Source: an uncultured Muribaculaceae bacterium
Lineage (GTDB): Bacteria; Bacteroidota; Bacteroidia; Bacteroidales; Muribaculaceae
DNA: 64,000 nt
Assembly (NCBI GenBank): GCA_947381945.1
Contig: CANCXM010000001.1
Location: 124,001-188,000, forward strand
Reading direction: 5' to 3'
The notes beneath the pieces are model-generated. The model had not been told where the DNA came from, searched no databases, and saw nothing but the letters and a program-made list of their open reading frames with translations. Shown in pieces: positions 15,186-23,494 of this stretch (positions are counted from its first letter, which is position 1; every line of letters begins with the position of its first letter). Position numbers and translations under genes: made by a program.

Positions 15186-17087
15186 TTAAATGTGTAGGAA
15201 TTTAATGTTCCAGCAATCTTTACCTGTTACTTGGTGTAAGGAGCCGGAAGGGTGTTTGATTATAATGGTAAGCGTATGGAGTGAATAATTGAGGGTTGTT
15301 TCATCTACAGGATATATTTCAAGAGGTTGGTGGTATTTGTGTTTTAGGGTCATCGCCGCAAACGAGATGTTTTGTCGAAGAAGTTCACGCACCATCTCAT
15401 GGTCAACGCAGAAAGAATCATCGTCGATACTTACGGACGCTGCGAAATCTCGCAGACGGAATGTTAACGACTGTTCATAAGAAAATATACGCCTTTTCTT
15501 GAAAGATGAGCAGTCCAGAGCCATGTCCAATTTAATATCTCCGGAACTTGAAAGATAGAGGATATTGCTGAATTCAAGATTATTGTTGAGATACTCTTCC
15601 TGCGGGAGTGAGGAAAAACGACAATATTCCTTGAAATTTATGACTCTGTAGCTTGAAATGGTCAGTTTGTTTTGTGAAAATGGCTTGAATTCGACATGTT
15701 GTTGCCGAGTGGTGCTTGTACCTGGTTTATGCAGATCCGCCTTTTTTGCATTGAGGTTATCAACGATTATCAAACCGTCTGTCTTTACATCACGCCATAC
15801 ATATTTGGGTTGAGAGGAACTTAAATCCTCAGGATACCAATGTTCAGCTGCAGGTAATAAAGGCGCAAATAAGCTTGCAAGCTGATTGAGTGTACTGAGA
15901 TTGAAGCATCCTATTTTCTGGTCGGATAAGGCCAAAGGCATGATGAAGAAGAATGCACGGTCAATGCATTGCATCAGAGCAGTACAAAAAGGAAGTCCTG
16001 AGCCCTTATCCGGTTTGCGGATGAATAATGTTAAGGTTGGTTGTTCGATTGGATTCGTGCATTCAGCGACCAATACCGGTGGTAGTAATTTTGGTATCAT
16101 TTTCCCTCTAATCCAATCTATTGTGTCATGAAACTCATTTAGGTATTTTTCATCAATAAGGTTTATGACGAATTTGGCCAATGATCGGTAAAGAGAACTG
16201 TCAGTGACTGTTTCCTTGCAGTTCAGCCTCTTACTCCCTCTGGCTTTCTCGATAGGTGTGATTTCATCGACGAAGCAATTCCCGTTTTTGTCAATACAGA
16301 AGTTTTCGCCGATATAGATATTTTTACTTCTGGTCTTTATAGGATGGAAAGCTCTGTTTATTGCAAAGTAATTGCCGAAATCGGTTTCAATCCCACGACC
16401 GAAAATTCCGTTGCAATCGTTGCATTCCTCATTGCAAAACAGAAGGTTATTGCCCACCGATTTGGGAATGGCGTGTGCGTCACTACTGAATTTGATTCCA
16501 TCGGCTTCCTTGCCTGAACAAAATCTACAGACACGATTCTGTTGTTTGCCAATTGTATGTCGGGAACTGCCAAACAAATGAATTTCAAAAGTGTCAAAAA
16601 TTGGAGATAGGTTCTTTCGGTATTCTTTGTCGCCAAACTCAATAGATTTTCCTTTATTGAGCATTGAAACCCGAAGTGAGAGTAGCATTTTACGTTCAAG
16701 AGGTATCCCGATTTCAGGTGAAATAAACCGTGTGAAAGCGAGGTAATTACCTATGGCGATATTGCTGACTGCTTCAAGGAGATTCTCGCACATGCTTTTG
16801 GCCTCACGCTCATCTGGATTGCGCTTGATTTCTGCGACAACCGAACTTAAATCATCAATAAACTTTTGCGTGATACGGAAAAATTTATCTTGTCCAATCC
16901 TATGGTATTCATCTGTTTTACCCCATACATCAGGCTGCAGTCCTCCCCAAAAGTTGAGGAGCTTCATGTGTGATTCAAAACTTTTGAACCGGAAGGGAAA
17001 AAACTTACTATAAGTATCTGATGTAAGATAAAAGAATAATTCATTATCTGCAAATGCTTTCATAATAGAATGTTGGTTGGAATTCAT
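15186..17087 (-). CDS. HNH-nuclease-domain protein (HNH_5-like), unknown role
   Basis: This protein of about 633 residues carries a compact HNH-like module at residues 187-240: C187-x2-C190, then SSDAHAIPKSVGNN with His205, then C218, C222 and C225 in FCNEECNDCNGIFG, then RGIETDFGN. This matches the zinc-bound HNH_5 type. The long N- and C-terminal parts are not recognised. The open frame extends to 17153, but the ATG at 17087 overlaps the upstream stop as ATGA, which shows translational coupling to the membrane-protein gene. AT-rich codon use and position in an accessory island point to transfer. A defence or mobile-element role is possible but only inferred. Confidence 0.72.
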   Translation of the reverse strand: MNSNQHSIMKAFADNELFFYLTSDTYSKFFPFRFKSFESHMKLLNFWGGLQPDVWGKTDEYHRIGQDKFFRITQKFIDDLSSVVAEIKRNPDEREAKSMCENLLEAVSNIAIGNYLAFTRFISPEIGIPLERKMLLSLRVSMLNKGKSIEFGDKEYRKNLSPIFDTFEIHLFGSSRHTIGKQQNRVCRFCSGKEADGIKFSSDAHAIPKSVGNNLLFCNEECNDCNGIFGRGIETDFGNYFAINRAFHPIKTRSKNIYIGENFCIDKNGNCFVDEITPIEKARGSKRLNCKETVTDSSLYRSLAKFVINLIDEKYLNEFHDTIDWIRGKMIPKLLPPVLVAECTNPIEQPTLTLFIRKPDKGSGLPFCTALMQCIDRAFFFIMPLALSDQKIGCFNLSTLNQLASLFAPLLPAAEHWYPEDLSSSQPKYVWRDVKTDGLIIVDNLNAKKADLHKPGTSTTRQQHVEFKPFSQNKLTISSYRVINFKEYCRFSSLPQEEYLNNNLEFSNILYLSSSGDIKLDMALDCSSFKKRRIFSYEQSLTFRLRDFAASVSIDDDSFCVDHEMVRELLRQNISFAAMTLKHKYHQPLEIYPVDETTLNYSLHTLTIIIKHPSGSLHQVTGKDCWNIKFLHI

Positions 17088-17956
17088 TTTTTGTGTTGAG
17101 AAAAGCGGTCGATGGTTTGCTCCAGAATTCTGAGCCTTTCGGGGTCTTCCCATATTATGGGGTTGGTGGTGATGTTGAAGGAATTGACTCGGATGTTGTC
17201 CTTGATTCCCAAGTCACCGAAGTCACCGGATGTGAATGCGTCCAGCTCAGATTTTGTTACGATATAACTCCTGCGGGTCCTTGTCCTGCCCATCCGACCG
17301 GATGAAGGCATCATTATCGGATAGATTCTTCGGAGGACATAGTTTGGAGGACATGGGATTCCGGCTGTGGTCTGTGGGGCGATTGTGTCTGTTATGTTGT
17401 AATGATTGTGGATTTCCTCCCCTAAAAAGGCATAACTTACAACGACTCTGTACAATGTGTCTTCCGTATGATTCTCTATGTATGAGCCTGTTGGCATGAA
17501 GTTTTTGAAGAGCGGGATTGCGTTTCGTGTCGTGACCTCATATTTGCCTTGTTCCGTTCGTATGGAAGTGACGTCAGGGAAAAACCATTGGCAGAAGAAA
17601 ATCACGCCGACGTTAAGGGGGGAGCATAATGCAAGAATCACAAAAATATGATTCAGCCTCATCGTTTTTGACCACTCCTTGCAACCCGGAGTCTTTTTTA
17701 ATGTCAGCAGGGCCAGGATTAAAGTCAGGAGTACCGAGATGACTGCGTAGATGACAGTGCATATATCATGCCTGCAAAGGAAATAGTATAATCCAAAAGT
17801 GATTAGAGTAAAGACGATGCAGGATGTTATCATCACCATTTGTGATGGCGGTTTGTCAACCGGGTTTTTACGCAGGTAGCTGATCTGACACTTAGTCATA
17901 AGCCGGATTAATAACGCTGCCATAATGACAAACAATAGCATGGTGTATACTTCCAT
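17084..17956 (-). CDS. Multi-pass membrane protein, unknown function
   Basis: With the start at 17956 this is a protein of about 290 residues that begins MEVYTMLLFVIMAALLIRL and has around five hydrophobic helices in its first half (including ITSCIVFTLITFGLYYFL and NHIFVILALCSPLNVGVIFF), followed by a soluble beta-rich domain of about 150 residues. The open frame reaches 18094, but its first 46 codons cross a hairpin at 18052-18085 and the promoter at 17995-18025, so the shorter start is preferred. I do not recognise the family. It is coupled to the HNH gene by an ATGA overlap, and the two form a cassette. Confidence 0.65.
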   Translation of the reverse strand: MEVYTMLLFVIMAALLIRLMTKCQISYLRKNPVDKPPSQMVMITSCIVFTLITFGLYYFLCRHDICTVIYAVISVLLTLILALLTLKKTPGCKEWSKTMRLNHIFVILALCSPLNVGVIFFCQWFFPDVTSIRTEQGKYEVTTRNAIPLFKNFMPTGSYIENHTEDTLYRVVVSYAFLGEEIHNHYNITDTIAPQTTAGIPCPPNYVLRRIYPIMMPSSGRMGRTRTRRSYIVTKSELDAFTSGDFGDLGIKDNIRVNSFNITTNPIIWEDPERLRILEQTIDRFSQHKK

Positions 17957-17994
17957 AATTTCTACTTTCTTGGCAAGGAGTGATTGATTATGTG

Positions 17995-18025
17995 CAAATA
18001 TAATCCAATCAACCGTAATAAACAA
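17995..18025 (-). promoter_or_regulatory. Promoter of the membrane protein / HNH operon
   Basis: On the minus strand TTG at 18025-18023, exactly 20 bp, then TATATTTG at 18002-17995. It places the transcript start near 17988 and supports translation from 17956. Confidence 0.75.
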
Positions 18026-18051
18026 GAAAAATCGGGTGGATATGACGAAAT

Positions 18052-18085
18052 AAAAACAGCCTAACCGATTGGCAACGCTGTTTTT
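18052..18085. terminator. Bidirectional hairpin terminator
   Basis: AAAAACAGC at 18052-18060 and GCTGTTTTT at 18077-18085 form a stem with A and T flanks in both directions. It separates the membrane-protein/HNH operon from the DUF4143 gene and its promoter. Confidence 0.6.
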
Positions 18086-18187
18086 ATCGGTCATCTAATG
18101 TTGATTGCTTCACTATCTCGAATATCCGGCTCATTAAAAATGCCTGATGGAACCGAGTGGCAGAGGATTAGTTATTTTTGTAAAGGC

Positions 18188-18218
18188 TTGCGCAATCCGC
18201 ATTAAATTTATAACTTTG
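18188..18218 (+). promoter_or_regulatory. Promoter of the DUF4143 ATPase gene
   Basis: TTG at 18188-18190, 20 bp, then TAACTTTG at 18211-18218. The ATG lies 34 bp after the box. Confidence 0.75.
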
Positions 18219-18252
18219 CATAATTCAAAGTTGAACTTTAGATTTCTGAAAA

Positions 18253-19389
18253 ATGGATTATGTTCCCAGAGCCATAACACCCCGGATTGAAGATGCACAC
18301 AAACATTATCCAGTAATTACAATTACTGGTCCAAGGCAAGCCGGTAAAAGTACATTGTGCAGGCATCTCTTTCCTGACTATAAATATGTGAATCTTGAGA
18401 GAATTGCGACACGATCGTTGGCAGCAAATGATCCGCAGGGATTTCTCGAGAGTCTCGGTAGCTATGTTATAATAGATGAGGTGCAACATGTCCCGGAACT
18501 TATGTCTGAGATTCAGGTGATGGTGGATGAGAATCGTGACAGAAGGTATATATTGACCGGAAGCAGCAATTTTTCATTGTTGAATGTTGTGACCCAATCG
18601 TTGGCCGGACGCTCTGCGTTGTTCACGTTACTTCCATTTTCCTTTGACGAGATAAGGCCTGAAATTGTAAATAAATCAATAGAGGAAAATGCGTTTCAAG
18701 GCTTTTATCCGGGTGTACTTGTCAACGGAATCCCTCCCAAGGATTTCTATGACAATTACTACAATACTTATGTGGAACGTGATCTCAGAGACTTGCTACG
18801 GGTATCAAATCTTCTGAAGTTTGACATGTTTGTGCGGATGTTGGCTCTGAGAGTGGGATCAGAATTTAATGCATCGGCTCTGTCACGCGAAGTGGGTGTG
18901 TCAGCTGTTACCATCTCTGAGTGGCTATCGATTTTGGTTACGTCCTATATCGTATTCGAGTTGCCTCCTTACTTTGTAAACCCCAATAAGAGCCTGACCA
19001 AGAATAAGAAAATTTATTTTCATGACACCGGACTGCTTTGCAGTTTATTAGGTATTGAATCTCCGTCGGATATTAATAACACAATATTGTGGGGGGCGAT
19101 TTTTGAAAATATGGCTGTATCATCTCTCATAAAAAAAAATCTGAATGCCGGCAAGCGCTCCAATCTATATTTTTATAGAGAAAATAGAGGTATAGAAGTA
19201 GATGTGATTGAGCAAAATAATCGTGATAGTATTCATCTATATGAGATTAAGGCTGGCAAAACACTTCAAATTGACTATTCGGTCAATATGAAGAAGTTAG
19301 CGACGCAATTGGATGGATCAGTTGAATCTTCCGTTATTTATAATGGAGAATCCATGCCTCCATTAGCGATAAACGTTCGCGACATCTGA
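18253..19389 (+). CDS. AAA-family ATPase with DUF4143 domain
   Basis: This 378-residue protein has a Walker A ITITGPRQAGKSTLC near residue 25, a Walker B GSYVIIDEVQHVPEL, a sensor-like YILTGSSNFSLL, and the segment LAGRSALFTLLPFSFDEI typical of AAA_14. The C-terminal DUF4143 part includes an HTH-like ALSREVGVSAVTISEWL and a PD-(D/E)xK-like strand pair FYRENRGIEVDVIEQ and HLYEIKAGKT. Such proteins are common in Bacteroidetes accessory regions with no settled function. The nuclease-like residues (D, E-x-K) appear intact. It stands alone with its own promoter. Confidence 0.88.
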   Translation: MDYVPRAITPRIEDAHKHYPVITITGPRQAGKSTLCRHLFPDYKYVNLERIATRSLAANDPQGFLESLGSYVIIDEVQHVPELMSEIQVMVDENRDRRYILTGSSNFSLLNVVTQSLAGRSALFTLLPFSFDEIRPEIVNKSIEENAFQGFYPGVLVNGIPPKDFYDNYYNTYVERDLRDLLRVSNLLKFDMFVRMLALRVGSEFNASALSREVGVSAVTISEWLSILVTSYIVFELPPYFVNPNKSLTKNKKIYFHDTGLLCSLLGIESPSDINNTILWGAIFENMAVSSLIKKNLNAGKRSNLYFYRENRGIEVDVIEQNNRDSIHLYEIKAGKTLQIDYSVNMKKLATQLDGSVESSVIYNGESMPPLAINVRDI

Positions 19390-19499
19390 GGATGAATAGC
19401 TGAAGATATTCGGTGATCGGTTCTATGCTTTTGACCTTTCTTTTGACATGTCTGGATTCATTTCTTTCAATGCCAAAGGTAATAATAAAGTGCGAGAAT

Positions 19500-19536
19500 A
19501 AAAAAATGGGTTGCGACTGTGTAAGTCGCAACCCAT
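19500..19536 (-). terminator. Terminator stem of the DUF1848 operon, now cut off by an intron
   Basis: The 12-bp stem ATGGGTTGCGAC / GTCGCAACCCAT (19506-19517 and 19525-19536) is followed on the minus strand by seven T. The nearest minus-strand genes end at 21599, beyond the group II intron. Without the intron the stem would lie about 130 bp after that stop codon. Confidence 0.75.
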
Positions 19537-19542
19537 AATGTA

Positions 19543-21473
19543 GTTCGCCCGACATGGGCATAATCTAAGGGGTGCAAGTCCCTAACGCGGCCTAATAGCG
19601 GCAAGCGTACAGCCAAAGACAAGCTGCCAATGGCGACATTGGGTGTGAAGGAAGTCGGCGGCAAATCACTGGCCTGACGTACAGAAATTTGATACCAAGG
19701 CGTTTGCTCGTGGGTAAGACTGCTTAAGAAGTTAAAGCCCGATAGCTATTCGGAACGAGTGGCGTAAATCAAGCAGGTATAAGTGTGAAAGATTATGCTC
19801 TTAATCGGGGAGGTCTCACGGACGCAGTGGCGACCGAATTACTCAAAACTGCGGAGTAAAGCTTGCCGTGAGAAGTCAGCCGAAGTCATAGTACCTTGCG
19901 AGGATAGCGCGAGGGAAGGACTGAACCCGACCGAAGTGAATATTGTCAAACATCATCAAATGAAAGGAAGAAAGCAGAAAATATCGGCACAGAACGATAG
20001 CCGCCCTCAAAAGAATAGGCCGGAAGCCAAAGGCTATGAGGGGGTGCAGACTTTCATGTGCGTGGAGGACGGATATTTCACAACGGAACAACCTAAACGG
20101 GAATACCCTTTGCTGGAGCAAATTCTGTCACCGGGCAACCTCAATGCTGCTTATAAACAAGTAAAGAGCAACGGAGGAGCGCCGGGGATAGATAAAATGG
20201 ATTGCGACCGATTGCTCGGCTATCTCAGAGAGCACGGAGAGCAACTGACAGAGAGTATTCGCCGACGGACATATCGTCCGAACCCCGTCCGCAGGGTTGA
20301 GATACCCAAGGACAACGGCAAAACGCGCCAGCTTGGAATACCGACGGTCGTAGACCGAGTAATCCAACAGGCGATTGCCCAAGTACTGACCTCAATCTAT
20401 GAACGTCAGTTCAGCGAGGGAAGCTACGGCTTCCGACCACGCAGAGGAGGGAAGAAAGCGTTGGTAAAGGCAACGGAGGTAATCAGTCAAGGCTACCACT
20501 ATGCAGTGGACATAGACCTTGAACGCTTCTTCGACACCGTCAACCACGCCAAGATGATAGAGATACTGCAACGGACGATAAAGGATGGTGCGGTTATCTC
20601 CCTCATACACAAATACCTCAATAGCGGAGTAATGGTAAATGGCAGATATGAGGAAACAAGGGAGGGAACGCCACAAGGCGGACCGCTCAGCCCTCTGCTT
20701 GCCAATATACTGCTCAATGAACTTGACAAAGAACTCGAAAGGCGCGGACATCCGTTTGTACGCTACGCAGATGATGGACTCATCTTCTGCAAGAGCCGCC
20801 GAGCGGCTGAACGAGTAAAGGAGAGTATCACAAAGTTCATAGAGTCAATGCTCAAACTTCGCGTCAACCGCGAAAAGACCGAATGTGCCTATGTGGGTAA
20901 ATTGAAATTCCTCGGTTACGGCTTCTATATCCGCAACGGCAAATGCCGACTGCGGCTACACCAAAAGACAGAAGCCAAAATGCGTCGCCGTCTGAAAGCC
21001 ATAACTTCAAGGAGTAATGGAATAGGATATGCCAAGCGCAAGCAAGCTCTCGCAGAATATCTGCGGGGGTGGACGGAATACTACAATTTGGCAGACATGG
21101 GAAGTAAGGTCAAAGAGATAGACAAATGGATACGCCGCCGTATCCGCATGTGTATCTGGAAAGCATGGAAACGTCCGAGGACGCGAATGCAGAACCTAAT
21201 CAAATGCGGAATAGAAAAATGGCGGGCGTATCAATGGGGCAATACAAGTCAAGGTTATTGGCGCATAGCAGACAGTTGGATAGCACATAGGGCAATGCCC
21301 GATGAAGCACTACACCGACAAGGCTATGTATGGATAGGTTGCTACTACAAGGCGTCAGCCTTGCCGAAAGGTTGAGGAACCGCCGTATGCAGAACCGCTT
21401 GTACAGTGGTGTGAGAGGACAAGTGAACACGAAAGAGGCGAACACCTCAATTAGTGTTCACCTCCTACTCGAT
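19543..21473 (+). mobile_element. Group IIC intron with intron-encoded protein
   Basis: The 5' end starts GTTCGCCCGACATGGGC and runs into AATCTAAGGGGTGCAAGTCC, matching the Oceanobacillus IIC intron (GUGUGCCCGGCAUGGG...) apart from positions 3-4. Conserved text ahead of the protein includes GGGGAGGTCT and GAAGTCAGCCGAAGTCATAG. Domain V reads GAACCGCCGTATGCAGAACC and closes in GGTGGTGTGAGAGG at about 21378-21420, domain VI is a GTGAACAC/GTGTTCAC hairpin, and the 3' end is CCTACTCGAT. The boundaries are estimated to within a few bases. It sits six bases beyond a terminator-type stem, as IIC introns do. Confidence 0.85.
19960..21375 (+). CDS. ltrA: Group II intron reverse transcriptase/maturase
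   Basis: This intron-encoded protein of about 471 residues has reverse transcriptase blocks (GAPGIDKMDCDRL; RQLGIPTVVDRVIQQAI; YGFRPRRGGKKAL; DIDLERFFDTVNH; GTPQGGPLSPLLANILLNEL; RYADDGLIFCKS with the catalytic YADD) and the maturase X domain (LRGWTEYYNLADMGSKVKEI). No C-terminal HNH endonuclease is present, as usual for group IIC. The frame opens at 19795, but the part before 19960 is conserved intron RNA, so the ATG at 19960 is preferred. All catalytic residues are intact, so the intron may be active. Confidence 0.92.
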   Translation: MKGRKQKISAQNDSRPQKNRPEAKGYEGVQTFMCVEDGYFTTEQPKREYPLLEQILSPGNLNAAYKQVKSNGGAPGIDKMDCDRLLGYLREHGEQLTESIRRRTYRPNPVRRVEIPKDNGKTRQLGIPTVVDRVIQQAIAQVLTSIYERQFSEGSYGFRPRRGGKKALVKATEVISQGYHYAVDIDLERFFDTVNHAKMIEILQRTIKDGAVISLIHKYLNSGVMVNGRYEETREGTPQGGPLSPLLANILLNELDKELERRGHPFVRYADDGLIFCKSRRAAERVKESITKFIESMLKLRVNREKTECAYVGKLKFLGYGFYIRNGKCRLRLHQKTEAKMRRRLKAITSRSNGIGYAKRKQALAEYLRGWTEYYNLADMGSKVKEIDKWIRRRIRMCIWKAWKRPRTRMQNLIKCGIEKWRAYQWGNTSQGYWRIADSWIAHRAMPDEALHRQGYVWIGCYYKASALPKG

Positions 21474-21598
21474 TGTTGGTTGTTCTTTTGGAAATTATTT
21501 CACTTCCTCGAATATCGAGAGAATTGGTTAATAGAGTATTATGTCTACGTGTTCCAAATATAGCAACTTTAAAATCTATTGTTTTCAAGCTAAATCAA

Positions 21599-22360
21599 TC
21601 AATAATACATGCTTGCATAGATATGTATTTGGCAACTGTATGGCTTTTCCCATTCATCAGTATGCTTCTCAAATTTATATCGTAGAGAATAGCCTTGTAG
21701 TTTCTTCCCGAATTCCTCCATTCGTTTGCCTCGAGTGGTCTCCTGATAGTATGGGCTTACACAGACAATGATGTTATTATTCGATTTATCTTGGCTTAGG
21801 ATATCAGCGATTCTGTCTCCTTCAAATTCTTCGAGATCTATAACATTGGAGAATATATGTATTATTGTATTGGAGGTTGTGTTGATGTGCTCTTTTGTTA
21901 TTTGCTTGTCGTTGATGCAGTAAGGTCTAATTTTACCTTCAAGGTAGAAAGTTTGTACATATTCAACTGCTTGCCGTAGGTTTTCGCGCGATGGTTCAAT
22001 CAACGTGAAGTCCTTTACAAAATCATTGTCAATCCACTTTGAAGCAATATAATCAGAGAGAACCATCTCGGCAATACCTTGACCGCAGCCGTAGTCTATG
22101 ATGGATATACCTTCTTCCGACCAAATTTCTTTTGGAATATTTTCAAAAGCTTGAAGGAGTTTTGCCTGATGAATATTTCCATAGAAATGGAGATAAGCCT
22201 TTAACTGAGACTTTGAGTCAAGGAGTGCAGCTCCATGGTCAAGATTTTCTTTCAGGGATTTCCTTTTGCTTTCAGATAATGATGCGAACCACTTTTCGGC
22301 ATTCTTGAGAATATCCTCAAAGGTGTATGCCGATTTGCGGATTTGCGGTGTGTAATGCAT
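21599..22360 (-). CDS. SAM-methyltransferase-like protein paired with DUF1848
   Basis: With the start at 22360 this is a protein of about 253 residues, MHYTPQIRKSAYTFEDILKN onward. A Rossmann-type motif I is visible as ISIIDYGCGQGIAEMVLSDY, followed by DFTLIEPSRENLRQAVEYV (acidic end of strand 2) and NTIIHIFSNVIDLEEF. This fits a class I SAM-dependent methyltransferase. The target is unknown. The longer frame to 22438 would overlap the upstream gene, so the ATG 4 bp after that gene's stop is preferred. The pair is one operon. The gene's terminator now lies beyond the intron at 19500-19536. Confidence 0.7.
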   Translation of the reverse strand: MHYTPQIRKSAYTFEDILKNAEKWFASLSESKRKSLKENLDHGAALLDSKSQLKAYLHFYGNIHQAKLLQAFENIPKEIWSEEGISIIDYGCGQGIAEMVLSDYIASKWIDNDFVKDFTLIEPSRENLRQAVEYVQTFYLEGKIRPYCINDKQITKEHINTTSNTIIHIFSNVIDLEEFEGDRIADILSQDKSNNNIIVCVSPYYQETTRGKRMEEFGKKLQGYSLRYKFEKHTDEWEKPYSCQIHIYASMYY

Positions 22361-22364
22361 GGGC

Positions 22365-23333
22365 TTAAAGAATTGAGTCGTTGTTTGGATTGTGGCGGTG
22401 ATAGTTGGCAAGTGCTGATTGTGTGGTAGTGTTGGCATAACAATATGCGCAGCCGTGTGGACAGGTGTTATATGCGCCTATGTCCTTAGATAGTATGCAG
22501 CCGCAATGCTTGCGCTGGCCGCCGTCAGTGCGAGCGTTGAAAAGAAAGTTTTGAAGAACTGCGTCATTAGGTGCCAAACGGGCTACCAGTTCCGGATCTA
22601 TGCACCTGTTATGCTCAATATTGAATTGTTCTAAGGCGATTGACTCGGAGCATGTGGCGAGTCGAAGCCCCCATGATGCGTTTAACTTAGACAGTTTTTT
22701 AGCAAAGCTCAACATCGATTCATTGTCCCATTCTTTACATTTGATTCCGGCCTTAATCAGATTCTTTCCCACTTTCTTATATGAAGCGATGTCGGCAAAA
22801 CTGAAAACGAGTTTTTCTGTGTGGCCGCATAAGCACTTCGCAATATTATCAATCTTTTCAAGCAATGATTCTTCAGAAACGGTATCGGTCAAAACAAGAG
22901 GGTCAAAACGCCAGACAACCGAGCCTTCTCCCAAAGTGTCAACAAGACACTTGAAAGTGTCAATCCGATGCTGCAAAGCAGGCACATTGACTTCAAGACC
23001 ATCATTCTCATAATCGTTGAGCGTATACTGCATATAGCAACCAATTCCTCTCTCTCTAAGTATATGAAGATTGGGAATGAGAGGTGCTGGGTTTTTAGAC
23101 CAAAACACGACAAAGCGAGTATTGGCAAATGACACATAACTGTCTTTGCCATTAAACGGGTTGCGCCACCTTACATACCCTTTCTCTAATCGGCCGAAGA
23201 ACCAATCGGCATAAAAAGCCGGAATATCCGTGGCTCTGCTTGCTGAGATAACTACGGGAGCTTGCGCTATCACTTCCTGTTTGTGGTCTGTGATGATTTT
23301 TATGGTTTGATGCTTCATTATCTTGTCTTTCAT
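22365..23333 (-). CDS. DUF1848 protein, radical-SAM-like cysteine motif
   Basis: This 322-residue protein matches DUF1848: VVISASRATDIPAFYADWFF near residue 25, then RNPFNGKDSYVSFANTRFVV and FWSKNPAPLI, then CYMQYTLNDY and VWRFDPLVLTD. The C-terminus carries a cysteine cluster CGCILSKDIGAYNTCPHGCA followed by YCYAN, which resembles an iron-sulfur or SPASM/radical-SAM site. The biochemical role of the family is not established. It is the first gene of a two-gene unit with the methyltransferase-like protein. A TAACTTTG box lies at 23345-23338, without a good -33 element. Confidence 0.85.
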   Translation of the reverse strand: MKDKIMKHQTIKIITDHKQEVIAQAPVVISASRATDIPAFYADWFFGRLEKGYVRWRNPFNGKDSYVSFANTRFVVFWSKNPAPLIPNLHILRERGIGCYMQYTLNDYENDGLEVNVPALQHRIDTFKCLVDTLGEGSVVWRFDPLVLTDTVSEESLLEKIDNIAKCLCGHTEKLVFSFADIASYKKVGKNLIKAGIKCKEWDNESMLSFAKKLSKLNASWGLRLATCSESIALEQFNIEHNRCIDPELVARLAPNDAVLQNFLFNARTDGGQRKHCGCILSKDIGAYNTCPHGCAYCYANTTTQSALANYHRHNPNNDSIL

Positions 23334-23494
23334 ATGGCAAAGTTAATCCCATCTGTGTGCGAGTTTAGAATCCACGCGTGTTAATATTTGTGAATTGGGG
23401 CAATGCAAAACAACGGGCACATTATCGCTGATTACGAAACGCTCCAAATATGTGCCAAATATAAACAGAAAGGTGATATGCATCAATCTAAATA
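23334..23494. other. Upstream region of the DUF1848 operon
   Basis: TAACTTTG on the minus strand at 23345-23338 is a plausible -7 box for the DUF1848 operon; its position would leave almost no leader before the ATG at 23333. The rest, up to the IS element at 23495, shows no gene. Confidence 0.4.
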
